Positions 43,786 to 52,971 of a stretch of 56,598 bases of DNA are shown here, piece by piece (within the stretch, counting starts at the first letter, position 1; each line of letters opens with the position of its first letter). Source of the stretch: an uncultured Christensenella sp. (GTDB lineage: Bacteria; Bacillota; Clostridia; Christensenellales; UBA3700). Location: positions 1 through 56,598 of the forward strand of contig CAJUBA010000012.1 in the NCBI GenBank assembly GCA_910584635.1. The letters run 5' to 3'. The notes beneath the pieces were generated by a model. The model searched no databases. It had not been told where the DNA came from and saw only the letters and a list, made by a program, of their open reading frames with translations. Made by a program: the position numbers and the translations under genes.

Positions 43786-45579
43786 ATGGTAGATTTTCTT
43801 AACGGAGCAAAGAGAAGTTGCAAGTGCGGAGAACTCAGAGGAAGCGATATAGGTAAAAGCGTAACGGTCATGGGATTCGTGGCGAAATATCGCAATTTGG
43901 GGAATTTGCTTTTTATAGATTTGAGAGATATAAGCGGTATCGTTCAAGTCGCTTTCGACGATCAGGTGGATAAAGCGGTGTTTGAAAAAGCGACTTCTAT
44001 TCGCAACGAGTTTGTCATCGCGGTTACCGGTCTTGTCAGAAGCAGAGGCAGTAATATAAATAAAAATATGCCCACCGGCGAAGTGGAAATTCTTGCGAGC
44101 GAGTTAAAAATACTTTCCGAAGCGGAAGTTACTCCTTTCGTAATCACGGAAGACATGAAAGTAGGCGAACAACTTAGATTGAAATACAGATATTTGGATT
44201 TGAGAAGAAACTACCTTCAATCTATACTTATAATGAGAGATAAGATTACTCGCGTGGTTAGAAACTATCTTTCTGACAACGGATTTTTGGAGATAGAAAC
44301 CCCGTTCTTGGGTAAGTCTACGCCGGAAGGAGCGAGAGATTATCTTGTTCCGTCGAGATTGCACAACGGAGAATTTTACGCATTACCTCAATCTCCTCAA
44401 CTTTACAAGCAGTTGCTCATGATAGCGGGCATGGATAGATATTATCAGATAGCGAAATGTTTCCGCGACGAAGATTTGAGAGCCAACCGTCAACCGGAAT
44501 TCTCTCAGATAGATATGGAGATGAGTTACGTCGAAGACAACGAGCAAGTTATGGAAGTCGCGGAAGGACTTATCAAAAAGGTGTTCAAAGAGTGTCTTGA
44601 TATGGATATAACTGAAAAATTCAGGAGAATACCTTACGCCGAGGCAATGGAAAAATGGGGTAGCGACAAACCCGATACCCGTTTTGATTTACAACTCAAA
44701 AACCTTTCCGATATTGTAAAAGATTGCGAGTTTTCCGTTTTCGTCAACGCGGTGGCAAACGGCGGAAGCGTACGCGCTATAAACGGAAAAGGGCTTTGCA
44801 ACAAAATGACCAGAAAAGAAGTCGACGCTTGCGCGGAATTCGTCAAGAGTTACGGCGCAAAAGGTCTTGCGTACGCTATGTTCAGAGAAGACGGCAACGT
44901 TACTTCGTCTGTTTTCAAGTTTTTGAGCGAAGAACAGAAAAGCGCTATAATCGAGAGAACAAACGCCGAAGTCGGAGATATTCTCTTCTTTGTGGCGGAT
45001 ACTGACAAAGTCGTATTCGATTCTCTCGGCGCGTTGAGATGTCATTTGGCAGATAAGTACGAACTTTACGATAAGAGCAAATACGATTTCCTTTGGGTGG
45101 TAGATTTCCCGCTTTTGGAATACAGCGAGGAAGAAAACAGATACGTCGCGGTGCATCACCCGTTTACGAGCGCTATCGTAGAAGATATTCCGTTGCTCGA
45201 CAGCGAGCCGCTTAAAGTGAGAAGCAACGCTTACGATATGGTAATCAACGGTCAGGAAGCGGGAGGCGGAAGCATAAGAATACACGACTGGCACATGCAG
45301 GAAAAGATATTCTCGTTGCTAGGATTTTCTCAACATGATATAGAAGAAAGATTCGGATTCTTTGTGGACGCGTTCAAATACGGCGCGCCTCCGCACGGAG
45401 GACTTGCGTTCGGTCTTGACAGACTTGTAATGCTTGTTACAGGAACGGATAATATTAAAGACGTTATCGCTTTCCCGAAAGTACAGAACGCGTCATGCTT
45501 GATGACCGGCGCGCCCGCTAAAGTCGAGGATAAACAACTCAAAGATCTTGCGATAACAGTAGAAAGCAAAGATGAATAA
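43786..45579 (+). CDS. aspS: Aspartyl-tRNA synthetase, bacterial type
   Basis: Class II synthetase of 597 residues, with the N-terminal OB-fold (CGELRGSDIGKSVTVMGFV), core motifs RYLDLRRNYLQ, ALPQSPQLYKQLLMI and CFRDEDLRANRQPEFSQIDMEM, the bacterial GAD insertion (about 290-420), and motif 3 AFGLDRLVML. Whether it also charges tRNA-Asn depends on gatCAB, which is not in this window. GAGGT precedes the ATG. Its last codons overlap tcdA by 8 bp. Confidence 0.97.
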   Translation: MVDFLNGAKRSCKCGELRGSDIGKSVTVMGFVAKYRNLGNLLFIDLRDISGIVQVAFDDQVDKAVFEKATSIRNEFVIAVTGLVRSRGSNINKNMPTGEVEILASELKILSEAEVTPFVITEDMKVGEQLRLKYRYLDLRRNYLQSILIMRDKITRVVRNYLSDNGFLEIETPFLGKSTPEGARDYLVPSRLHNGEFYALPQSPQLYKQLLMIAGMDRYYQIAKCFRDEDLRANRQPEFSQIDMEMSYVEDNEQVMEVAEGLIKKVFKECLDMDITEKFRRIPYAEAMEKWGSDKPDTRFDLQLKNLSDIVKDCEFSVFVNAVANGGSVRAINGKGLCNKMTRKEVDACAEFVKSYGAKGLAYAMFREDGNVTSSVFKFLSEEQKSAIIERTNAEVGDILFFVADTDKVVFDSLGALRCHLADKYELYDKSKYDFLWVVDFPLLEYSEEENRYVAVHHPFTSAIVEDIPLLDSEPLKVRSNAYDMVINGQEAGGGSIRIHDWHMQEKIFSLLGFSQHDIEERFGFFVDAFKYGAPPHGGLAFGLDRLVMLVTGTDNIKDVIAFPKVQNASCLMTGAPAKVEDKQLKDLAITVESKDE

Positions 45580-46270
45580 CGACATTTTCGACAGATCGGT
45601 AAAACTAATCGGAGAGGACGGCTTGCAAAGGCTTTTTGCAAGCCGAGTCCTTATAATAGGCGTAGGCGGGGTAGGCGGTTACGCTGTGGAAACTCTTGCA
45701 AGAAGCGGAGTAGGCGTCATAGGCATTATGGACGGCGACGACGTGGACGTTACCAATATAAACCGTCAAATAATTGCGCTAGACTCTACTGTCGGAGAAG
45801 CCAAAGTCCATGCGTTTTGTAAAAGAATCGCCGATATAAATCCCAATTGCAAGGTAATCGCTCGCAAAGAAAGGTTTTCAAAAAACAATTGCGACATACT
45901 CGATATGGGTTGGGATTATATAATAGACGCGATAGATTCGTTTGAAGATAAAGTAGACCTTATCGACATCGCTAAGAGTAAAGGTCTGAATATAGTCAGC
46001 GCTATGGGCGCGGGCAATAGAACTGCCGTTTGCGATTTCGAGATATGCGATGTTTACAAGACGAGTTATGACGCGTTGGCAAAAAAGTTACGGAAAGCGT
46101 TGAGAGACAGGGATATAAAAAATCTCGACGTTTGTTATACCAAAGAACCTGTAATTCCTACAATCGGCGGAGTGGGAAGCATGAGTTACGTACCGCCGCT
46201 ATGCGGAATAAAGATTGCAGGGTTTGTAATAAATAAACTGTTGGAAAAGAGCGAAAACAAAACTCGGTAA
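45572..46270 (+). CDS. tcdA: tRNA threonylcarbamoyladenosine dehydratase
   Basis: E1-like (ThiF/MoeB fold) enzyme that cyclises t6A37 to ct6A37. GVGGVGGYAVETLARSGVG is the ATP-binding loop; DGDDVDVTNINRQI and DAIDSFEDKVDLI are family motifs. 232 residues. It overlaps the 3' end of aspS by 8 bp, so it is probably translated from the same mRNA. The catalytic cysteine of true E1 enzymes is not obvious, which fits TcdA. Confidence 0.92.
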   Translation: MNNDIFDRSVKLIGEDGLQRLFASRVLIIGVGGVGGYAVETLARSGVGVIGIMDGDDVDVTNINRQIIALDSTVGEAKVHAFCKRIADINPNCKVIARKERFSKNNCDILDMGWDYIIDAIDSFEDKVDLIDIAKSKGLNIVSAMGAGNRTAVCDFEICDVYKTSYDALAKKLRKALRDRDIKNLDVCYTKEPVIPTIGGVGSMSYVPPLCGIKIAGFVINKLLEKSENKTR

Positions 46271-46274
46271 AATT

Positions 46275-47060
46275 ATGAAAATAGAACATATAGACAACAA
46301 TGAAAATTTCGATTTCGGACGGACGTCGGCGGATTATGCGAAATACCGCGATATATATCCGCCCGAATTTTTTTCTCCGATAATCGACGAAGGACTTTGT
46401 TTGAAAGGGCAGAAGATTCTCGATCTGGGTACGGGAACGGGAGTTTTGCCGAGAGCGTTGTATAAGTACGGCGGTAACTGGGTTGGCGTGGATATTTCGC
46501 ATAGTCAAATAGACGAAGCGATAAGACTTGCCGGCAGGGACGCGATGAATATAGATTTTCAATGCGTATCGGCAGAGGATATGAGTTTTTCGGATAAAAC
46601 TTTCGACGCGGTCGTTGCGTGTCAATGCTTTACGTATTTCGAACATGACAGACTCGCTCCTATTTTGAATAGGATTCTAAAAGACAGAGGCAAATTCGCC
46701 GTCATGTATCTTGCTTGGCTTCCTTTTGAAGACGAAATAGCGCAAAAGAGCGAACAACTTGTATTGAAATACAATCCCAAATGGACGGGTTGTAACGAAA
46801 GAAGACGGTATATTGATATCCCGAAAACGTACGGTAAATTTTTTAATCTCGATAAACAGGAAATATTCGATTTGGATATCGAATTCGACATAGAGAGTTG
46901 GAACGGCAGAATGAAATCCTGTCGGGGTATAGGCGCTACGCTGTCGCAGAACGAGATTGAAAAATGGGAAAAAGAACATCTGGATTTGCTTCGCTGTATC
47001 GCACCGAAAAAATTCAAAATAAAGCATTACGCCGCTTACAGCATACTTTCCAAACGCTGA
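46275..47060 (+). CDS. SAM-dependent methyltransferase, class I
   Basis: 261 residues. Motif I ILDLGTGTGVLP with GVDISHSQIDEA as motif II and FDAVVACQCFTYF as motif IV mark a Rossmann-fold methyltransferase, closest in look to UbiE/Methyltransf_11 proteins. The C-terminal half has many aromatic residues and a cysteine pair, with no specific signature. The substrate is unknown. It lies 4 bp after tcdA, at the end of the aspS operon. Confidence 0.85.
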   Translation: MKIEHIDNNENFDFGRTSADYAKYRDIYPPEFFSPIIDEGLCLKGQKILDLGTGTGVLPRALYKYGGNWVGVDISHSQIDEAIRLAGRDAMNIDFQCVSAEDMSFSDKTFDAVVACQCFTYFEHDRLAPILNRILKDRGKFAVMYLAWLPFEDEIAQKSEQLVLKYNPKWTGCNERRRYIDIPKTYGKFFNLDKQEIFDLDIEFDIESWNGRMKSCRGIGATLSQNEIEKWEKEHLDLLRCIAPKKFKIKHYAAYSILSKR

Positions 47061-47094
47061 AAAAACAAGCAAGCAAAAAATTGACTTGATTTTG

Positions 47095-47124
47095 TTGATT
47101 AAGGGCGAAGTAATATGCTAGAAT
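47095..47124 (+). promoter_or_regulatory. Promoter of glyA
   Basis: TTGATT (47095-47100), 18-bp spacer, TAGAAT (47119-47124) with an extended TG motif (TGCTAGAAT). Confidence 0.7.
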
Positions 47125-47157
47125 ATTATCAATAAAAATATCAATTTGGAGATACTT

Positions 47158-48414
47158 ATGATAGATTTTAAGGTTATTAAAGAAACTGATCCTCAGGTTT
47201 GCGAAGCGCTCGAATTGGAACTTGCCCGTCAGCAAGGAAATATCGAACTTATCGCAAGCGAAAATATAGTTACTCCCGCGGTTATGGCGGCGGCGGGTTC
47301 GCACTTGACCAACAAGTACGCGGAAGGTTATTCAGGCAAGAGATATTACGGCGGTTGCGAACACGTCGATATAGTAGAAAATTTGGCGATTGAAAGAGCG
47401 TGCGCGCTTTTCGGAGCGAAGTATGCCAACGTTCAGGCGCATAGCGGAGCAAATGCGAATCTCGCTACTTTTGTAGCGTTGTTGCAACCGGGCGATACAG
47501 TTCTTAGCATGAGCCTTGCTCACGGCGGACACCTTTCGCACGGCAGTCCCGTAAATATTTCCGGTAAATACTTTAATATCGTTCCTTACGAAGTAGAGAA
47601 GGAAACGAGTATGATAGACTACGACAAGGTTGCTCAACTTGCAAAAGAATGCAAGCCTAAGTTGATACTTGCCGGAGCGAGCGCTTATCCAAGAGCGTTG
47701 GATTTCAAAAAATTCAGAGAAATCGCAGACAGCGTCGGCGCTTACCTTATGGTAGATATGGCGCATATCGCGGGACTTGTAGCGGCAGGTTGCCATGCAA
47801 ACCCTGTACCGTACGCCGACGTCGTTACTACTACAACGCACAAAACTTTGAGAGGACCTCGCGGAGGACTTATCCTTACCAACAACGAGGAACTTGCTCT
47901 TAAAATCAATAAGGCGATTTTCCCGGGCACACAGGGCGGTCCTTTGATGCACATCATCGCCGCAAAAGCGGTCGCGCTCAAAGAAGCGATGAGCGAAGAA
48001 TTCAAAGAATATCAAAGACAAATCGTTAAGAACGCGCAGGTGCTTGCAAAAGCGTTGCTTGAAAAGGGAATAGATCTTGTATCAGGCGGCACGGACAACC
48101 ATCTTATGCTTATCGATTTGACTGCAAAAGGTATGACGGGTAAGGAACTCGAAGCGTTGCTTGACAAAGCGCATATCACCGCAAACAAGAACGCTATTCC
48201 GTTCGATACCCAAAAGCCGTTTGTTACTTCCGGCGTAAGAATCGGTACTCCCGCCGTAACTTCAAGAGGCATGAAAGAAGAAGATATGCTCGTTATTGCA
48301 GACTGTATCGCAGACCTTGTAGACAACAAGGAAGAAGCGGTAGAGCGTTGCAGCGAAAAGGTTGCTGCGCTTTGCAAGAAGTATCCTATCTACGCTAATG
48401 ACATTTTGAGATAA
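47158..48414 (+). CDS. glyA: Serine hydroxymethyltransferase
   Basis: Interconverts serine and glycine with tetrahydrofolate, feeding one-carbon units (used by TrmFO nearby). Conserved stretches are IELIASENIVTPAV, NKYAEGYSGKRYYGGCE, VDMAHIAGLVAAG, and the PLP-lysine segment TTTTHKTLRGPRGG. 418 residues from the ATG at 47158, which has GGAG upstream; an earlier in-frame TTG lies within that ribosome site. Single-gene transcript with strong terminator. Confidence 0.98.
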   Translation: MIDFKVIKETDPQVCEALELELARQQGNIELIASENIVTPAVMAAAGSHLTNKYAEGYSGKRYYGGCEHVDIVENLAIERACALFGAKYANVQAHSGANANLATFVALLQPGDTVLSMSLAHGGHLSHGSPVNISGKYFNIVPYEVEKETSMIDYDKVAQLAKECKPKLILAGASAYPRALDFKKFREIADSVGAYLMVDMAHIAGLVAAGCHANPVPYADVVTTTTHKTLRGPRGGLILTNNEELALKINKAIFPGTQGGPLMHIIAAKAVALKEAMSEEFKEYQRQIVKNAQVLAKALLEKGIDLVSGGTDNHLMLIDLTAKGMTGKELEALLDKAHITANKNAIPFDTQKPFVTSGVRIGTPAVTSRGMKEEDMLVIADCIADLVDNKEEAVERCSEKVAALCKKYPIYANDILR

Positions 48415-48468
48415 GGGCAATAGAAAAATTAAGCGGCGTCTTTTTGCCGCCGAATAAGCATTGAAAGC

Positions 48469-48507
48469 GAACTCCTTCGTACGGTAAGTACAGAGGAGTT
48501 CTTTTTA
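48469..48507 (+). terminator. Intrinsic terminator after glyA
   Basis: GAACTCC (48469-48475) pairs with GGAGTTC (48495-48501), with an inner gtac / gtac helix, followed by TTTTT. Confidence 0.85.
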
Positions 48508-48689
48508 TATTGCCTTAACAAATAAATAATATTATCATCTTAATTTTTGCGGACAAATCCGTACAACATAAAGTCAATCAACCTATGATTGAAAATCATA
48601 AAAAACCGTCAAATTTATATCAATTTTTGAAGCAGGTAAAACGCCGAAATATATTATAATTAAACTATAACGTAAAAGGAGAGTTTTAT

Positions 48690-49016
48690 ATGAATAATGT
48701 AGATTATGACGAAATCTTAAAGCGGATTCGATATTTCAGAAATGTAAGAAGTTTAACTGCAAAAGACGTCAGTATTAGACTGGGTAAAAATCAAGATTAT
48801 TTAACTAAAATCGAAAATAATATTATTGATTTGAAAGTAAGCGTTTTGCTCGAACTAATAAAAATGTTTGATATTTCGGTTATGGATTTCTTTTATCTAG
48901 GAGAAAGATTTAACAGAGAAGATAAAAATTTATTGTCTTTATACGGCGGGTTGCGGAAAGAAGACAAAAGATTTGTTATAAATTTTTTGAAAAGATTAAA
49001 CAGTATGAATAAATGA
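48690..49016 (+). CDS. XRE family regulator
   Basis: 108 residues. The helix-turn-helix reads RIRYFRNVRSLTAKDVSIRL then GKNQDYLTKIENNIIDLK, with the usual IKMFDISVMDFFYLGE end. The C-terminal 40 residues (SLYGGLRKEDKRFVINFLKRL) may dimerise. AAAGGAGAG precedes the ATG, and a TATAAT box lies at 48655-48660 with no clear -35. The target is unknown; it stands alone between glyA and the iron-sulfur operon. Confidence 0.9.
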   Translation: MNNVDYDEILKRIRYFRNVRSLTAKDVSIRLGKNQDYLTKIENNIIDLKVSVLLELIKMFDISVMDFFYLGERFNREDKNLLSLYGGLRKEDKRFVINFLKRLNSMNK

Positions 49017-49061
49017 GTTTTATGAAAATTGATTATTTTTATTTATCTGTATAAAAATCCG

Positions 49062-49111
49062 TTGACAAGCAAATAACAAAAGTGTAAAATTAAACCTAGT
49101 AAAATAGTAGG
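49062..49111 (+). promoter_or_regulatory. Promoter and operator of the Rrf2-iscS-iscU operon
   Basis: TTGACA (49062-49067), 17-bp spacer, TAAAAT (49085-49090). A palindrome CCTAGTA-aaa-TAGTAGG (49095-49111, one mismatch) covers the start site, just upstream of the Rrf2 gene. This is where an IscR-type regulator would bind to repress its own operon. Confidence 0.8.
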
Positions 49112-49120
49112 GTATGCGGA

Positions 49121-49564
49121 ATGAAACTTTCTTCAAAAGCGAGATACGGACTTAAAGCGATGTGCTATATGGCGGAAAATTACGGCAAGGGCGTAGTCAG
49201 TCTTCCTTTTATGGCTGAGAGCATAGGAGTAAGCGAGAAATATCTCGAACAACTTATTTCCGCGTTGAGAAAGGCGGGGCTTGTCGACGCCAACAGAGGC
49301 GCAAACGGCGGATATTTTCTTGCCAAGGAACCCGTAAATATAAGCGTCGGCGAAATAATGCGCGTGCTTGAAGACGGACTTGTAATTATCGACTGTCTGT
49401 CGGGAGAATGCGGAGGTCAGTGCAAATGTCAGACGGGCGGCGCGGAAGATTGCGGCGGAGAAGACAAGTGCAACTGTCAGACGTTTAACGTATGGAACAG
49501 GCTTTACAATGCTATCAACGACTGTCTTGACTCTATGAGTCTGGCAAGTCTTATCAATCAGTAG
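49121..49564 (+). CDS. Rrf2 family regulator, IscR-like
   Basis: 147 residues. The winged helix starts MKLSSKARYGLKAMCYMAEN and contains SEKYLEQLISALRKAGLVDANRG and GGYFLAKEPVNISVGEI. IscR proteins bind a [2Fe-2S] cluster through three cysteines; here the loop has seven (92, 97, 101, 103, 111, 117, 119: CLSGECGGQCKC and CGGEDKCNC). It is first in the operon with iscS and iscU, so it most likely senses cluster status and represses the operon. The extra cysteines could bind a second cluster or metal. Confidence 0.92.
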   Translation: MKLSSKARYGLKAMCYMAENYGKGVVSLPFMAESIGVSEKYLEQLISALRKAGLVDANRGANGGYFLAKEPVNISVGEIMRVLEDGLVIIDCLSGECGGQCKCQTGGAEDCGGEDKCNCQTFNVWNRLYNAINDCLDSMSLASLINQ

Positions 49565-49576
49565 AGGTGTAATAAT

Positions 49577-50773
49577 ATGCAAAGCAGAAGTATTTATTTG
49601 GACAATTCGGCTACGACTTATACCGACCCCGAAGTTTTGGAGGAAATGCTTCCTTATTTCGGACAAGTCTACGGCAACGCTTCGTCGCAGCATTTTTACG
49701 GCAGGGACGCGCTCAAAGCGGTGGATAACGCAAGAGAGCAGATTGCCAAGGCTATCGGTTGTAAGCCGAGCGAAATTTATTTTACTTCCGGAGGAACGGA
49801 AAGCGACAACTGGGCTATTAAAGGAATCGCTCGCGCTCACGCAGATAAAGGCAGACATATTATCACGTCCGTTATCGAGCATCCGGCGGTTATCAAGACT
49901 TGCAACGCGCTTGAAAAGGAAGGTTTTGAAGTAACGTACTTGCCTGTGGATAGCGAGGGAATAATCAGTCTTGACGATTTGGAAAAAGCGATAAGAAAAG
50001 ATACTACGCTCATATCTATTATGTACGCCAACAATGAAATGGGAGCGATACAGCCGATAAGAGAGATAGGCGAGATAGCCAAAAAATATTCGGTAATTTT
50101 CCATACCGACGCTGTGCAAGCAGTAGGAAATATTCCCATAGACGTGGCAGCCAACAATATAGATTTGCTTTCTATGAGCGGACATAAATTTTACGGACCT
50201 AAGGGCGTTGGCGTGTTGTATAAACGCAATGGCTTGAAAATCGCGAGATTTATGGACGGGGGCGAGCAGGAAAGAAATCTTCGCGCTTCTACTATAAATA
50301 CTCCCGCGATAGTGGGTATCGGCAAGGCGATAGAACTCGCTGTTCAAAATATGAGCGAAAACAACAAGCATATCGCAAGTCTAAGAGATTATTTCGTGTC
50401 GCAAGTTTTGGATAAAATCGAAGATATTTATTTTAACGGTCCAAAAGATATGACGAAAAGATTGCCTTCCAACGCGAATTTCAGTTTTGAATATATAGAA
50501 GGCGAGTCGATACTTATGCGACTGGATATGGCGGGAATAGCGGTGTCGAGCGGTTCGGCTTGCTCGTCGGGTTCGTTGGAACCGTCATACGTCTTGCTTT
50601 CGATAGGAGTACCAATAGAAGTGGCGCACGGCTCGATAAGATTTTCGTTCGGAAAAAACAATACAAAAGAAGAAGTCGATTATACGGTTGAACAGTTGGT
50701 CAATACCGTTAAAGCGTTGAGAGAACTCTCGCCGCTTGTCAAGATGATAAAAGGAGAAGAAAAGTATGTATAA
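49577..50773 (+). CDS. iscS: Cysteine desulfurase (NifS/IscS)
   Basis: Pyridoxal-phosphate enzyme that takes sulfur from cysteine for cluster assembly. DNSATTYTDPEV start, FTSGGTESDNWAI, HTDAVQAVGNI, PLP-binding Lys204 in SMSGHKFYGPKGVG, and the active-site Cys329 loop SSGSACSSGS. HGSIRFSFG follows. 398 residues; GAGGTG lies before the ATG. The last 8 bp overlap iscU. Confidence 0.97.
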   Translation: MQSRSIYLDNSATTYTDPEVLEEMLPYFGQVYGNASSQHFYGRDALKAVDNAREQIAKAIGCKPSEIYFTSGGTESDNWAIKGIARAHADKGRHIITSVIEHPAVIKTCNALEKEGFEVTYLPVDSEGIISLDDLEKAIRKDTTLISIMYANNEMGAIQPIREIGEIAKKYSVIFHTDAVQAVGNIPIDVAANNIDLLSMSGHKFYGPKGVGVLYKRNGLKIARFMDGGEQERNLRASTINTPAIVGIGKAIELAVQNMSENNKHIASLRDYFVSQVLDKIEDIYFNGPKDMTKRLPSNANFSFEYIEGESILMRLDMAGIAVSSGSACSSGSLEPSYVLLSIGVPIEVAHGSIRFSFGKNNTKEEVDYTVEQLVNTVKALRELSPLVKMIKGEEKYV

Positions 50774-51134
50774 CGATAAAGTTAAAGAAGCGTTTGCAAA
50801 TCCCAAAAACGTAGGATTCATTGAAGATGCCGACGGCGTAGGCAAGGTAGGAAACGCCGCTTGCGGAGATATAATGGAAATCAGTCTTAAAATAAAAAAC
50901 GACGTTATCGTCGACGCGAAATTCAGGACTTTCGGTTGCGCCGCCGCAATAGCGACAAGTTCTACCGCTACGGAGATGGTAAAGGGCATGACTATTGATC
51001 AAGCGCTCAATCTGAAAAATTCGCAGGTAGTAGAGGAACTCGAAGGTTTGCCTCCGCAGAAGATACATTGCAGCGTACTTGCCGAAGAAGCGATTAAGGC
51101 TGCGATAGAAGATTATCAAAGCAAGAAAAAATAA
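50766..51134 (+). CDS. iscU: Iron-sulfur cluster scaffold (IscU/NifU N-terminal type)
   Basis: 122 residues on which clusters are built. The three ligand cysteines are Cys33 (AACGD, with Asp35), Cys58 (FGCAAAI) and Cys102 (IHCSVLAEEAI). No NifU C-terminal or ferredoxin domain is fused. The start overlaps iscS by 8 bp. HscA/HscB are absent, as is usual in Bacillota with this arrangement. Confidence 0.96.
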   Translation: MYNDKVKEAFANPKNVGFIEDADGVGKVGNAACGDIMEISLKIKNDVIVDAKFRTFGCAAAIATSSTATEMVKGMTIDQALNLKNSQVVEELEGLPPQKIHCSVLAEEAIKAAIEDYQSKKK

Positions 51135-51215
51135 GCCAAAAATTACCACGCCATATCTTGACGGCGAACGCAAAAATTTGACTTTTTTCGCTCACAATAG
51201 ATATGGGGAGGTGGT

Positions 51216-51359
51216 ATGATGTTCAAACTCGGTTTTATGCTAGGTTTAGGTTCGGGCGTAATGATGTCAGTTGTCATGAGCGCAAAGAAGAAAACCAACG
51301 AAATGATGGAACAAGGCAAAAAAGCGCTTAAAGATAAAATAATCAAAGTGCTTGAATAA
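51216..51359 (+). CDS. 47-residue membrane peptide, YtxH-like layout
   Basis: MMFKLGFMLGLGSGVMMSVV is a Gly/Met-rich hydrophobic segment, followed by a basic amphipathic helix (SAKKKTNEMMEQGKKALKDK). GGGGAGGTGG precedes two consecutive ATG codons (51216 and 51219; either may be used), and a strong terminator follows, so it is very likely expressed. The layout resembles YtxH-type small membrane proteins. It sits 81 bp after iscU. Confidence 0.75.
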   Translation: MMFKLGFMLGLGSGVMMSVVMSAKKKTNEMMEQGKKALKDKIIKVLE

Positions 51360-51418
51360 TCAAAACGGCTGAATACTATAAAATAAAAATTATTGAATCA
51401 GTCGTAAAATATCGCATT

Positions 51419-51451
51419 AAATATCCCGCGTAATTCTTACGCGGGATATTT
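51419..51451. terminator. Bidirectional terminator
   Basis: 15-bp perfect stem AAATATCCCGCGTAA / TTACGCGGGATATTT with a 3-base loop, lying between the convergent 47-aa and GDPD genes; AT-rich on both sides. Confidence 0.92.
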
Positions 51452-51454
51452 TAG

Positions 51455-52249
51455 TTATTTATTATTCGTTACGTCGCAATGTCGCTTAAAAGGTTTAAGG
51501 TTTTTGTATTCGCTAGTCGGCATGTCTATATATCCGTCGACTTTGGCGTTTGTTTCGAAAATTATGTTGTCGGCATTTTCCAAAGCCAAAGTCAGTTGTT
51601 CAGGAGTGCGAACCGTCCAAGTGATAATTATCAAATCGGGGTTAAGCCGTTTGAGTTTCTTATAATAAGCGCTGGGAAGATTTTTGATACTTACAGCGAG
51701 AAAATCCACGTACTTATGCTGCTTATAAGCGCGTACCATAAGTTTGTGGAGCGCGTAATAATCGCAGAGTTGTCCGAGTATCACTTCGGGATGTTTTTTT
51801 GCCCACCAGCGTACGACTCTCGGGTCGAAAGATTCTATACAGTAGTTGCCTTTATAGTGTTTGAGTTCCTCCCATACTTGCGAACAGGTGAGTTCGACGG
51901 CTTTCGTCGGTTTTATCTCGATTACAAGATTGACGCGCCCGGCAACAAGATCCAAAACGCGGGAAAAAGTCGGGATAGAGTACTCGGTATTCATAAGTTT
52001 GTAATTTTCCAATTTGGAAGTGTCTATGTCGGTAATTTTTCCTTCGATTAGACAAGTGCGTTTCAGTTTGGGATCGTGATGTACTACGAGTTCGCCGTCT
52101 TTTGTGCGCCAGACGTCGAATTCAATTCCAAAGCCGTGATTTATTGCGTTTTCAAACGCTCCTAAAGAGTTTTCCGGCAGAGTTTTGTTGTCGTGAAGTC
52201 CTCTGTGGGCTACTACTGTTTTTGTCATCCAATCTGTTTGTTTTTTCAT
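51455..52249 (-). CDS. Glycerophosphodiester phosphodiesterase family protein
   Basis: 264 residues, TIM-barrel GDPD: AHRGLHDNKTLPENSLGAFE at the N-terminus, then GIEFDVWRTKDGELVVHHD (catalytic and metal residues), and VIEIKP. It hydrolyses glycerophosphodiesters to glycerol-3-phosphate and an alcohol. No signal peptide is present, so it acts inside the cell. AAGGAG lies upstream, 13 bp after the LUD-domain gene, implying one transcript. Confidence 0.92.
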   Translation of the reverse strand: MKKQTDWMTKTVVAHRGLHDNKTLPENSLGAFENAINHGFGIEFDVWRTKDGELVVHHDPKLKRTCLIEGKITDIDTSKLENYKLMNTEYSIPTFSRVLDLVAGRVNLVIEIKPTKAVELTCSQVWEELKHYKGNYCIESFDPRVVRWWAKKHPEVILGQLCDYYALHKLMVRAYKQHKYVDFLAVSIKNLPSAYYKKLKRLNPDLIIITWTVRTPEQLTLALENADNIIFETNAKVDGYIDMPTSEYKNLKPFKRHCDVTNNK

Positions 52250-52262
52250 ATATTTCTCCTTT

Positions 52263-52871
52263 TCAGTATCCCAAATTTTCGTTTATTATTATTGCGTATA
52301 CGTTTTGTTGCAACCTTGTGGGGTGGTGCGATATTAAAGTGGCGTTGCAGATACAATCCTCGCTGTCGCAGTAACAGCATTCTCCAGTAGATACGCAAGG
52401 CGTGTTTTTATTAAGACGTTTTGCGTTTAGCGGACAGGCGATACTGCGCGCGCGTTCGATAGCGCTCTCCAAATCGCTTGCGATTTTGTTGACGCCCAAA
52501 ACGTAAACTATATTTTTGACTCCGTACGCGAGCGCGCAAATTCTGTTGGCAGTCCCGTCTATGTTTACGAAATCTCCGCTTTCGCTTAAAGCGTTGGTAG
52601 AGGAAATATACCAGTCGCTGGAGTTTGCCAGTTGATGAAGTCTGTCTTTGTTTTGAGGCGTAACAGTATCGTAAGAATACACGGCGTTGCCTCTATTCGC
52701 GAGCGCGAAATCCAAAGCGAGTTCCTTTACGGTCATGCTTCCGCCGAATCCCACGCTTGCTTGATTGGGGATAAGGTCGAGTACAAACTGTACCGCGCTT
52801 TCCTTATTTTCAAAAAAGTACGGCTTGAAACCTTTCCTTTTGAGATTGCTCGTCAACTTTTCTATCTGCAT
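52263..52871 (-). CDS. LUD-domain protein (LutC/YkgG-like)
   Basis: 202 residues. The LUD domain is recognised from SVGFGGSMTVKELAL, the YISSTNALSESGDFVNIDGTANR block, YVLGVNKIASDLESAIERAR, and a C-terminal cysteine cluster (CVSTGECCYCDSEDCIC) that may bind a metal or iron-sulfur cluster. Family members take part in lactate oxidation as LutC, but here lutA/lutB are absent, so that role is not supported. It is first in a two-gene transcript with the GDPD gene. Confidence 0.88.
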   Translation of the reverse strand: MQIEKLTSNLKRKGFKPYFFENKESAVQFVLDLIPNQASVGFGGSMTVKELALDFALANRGNAVYSYDTVTPQNKDRLHQLANSSDWYISSTNALSESGDFVNIDGTANRICALAYGVKNIVYVLGVNKIASDLESAIERARSIACPLNAKRLNKNTPCVSTGECCYCDSEDCICNATLISHHPTRLQQNVYAIIINENLGY

Positions 52872-52971
52872 ATTATCTTTACCCTTATTATAAATATTAG
52901 TCGCAAGCGAATTGATATTTTGCTAAATTACCGTACGAGGCTTGCGTTTATAAATATTATACTAAATATAT

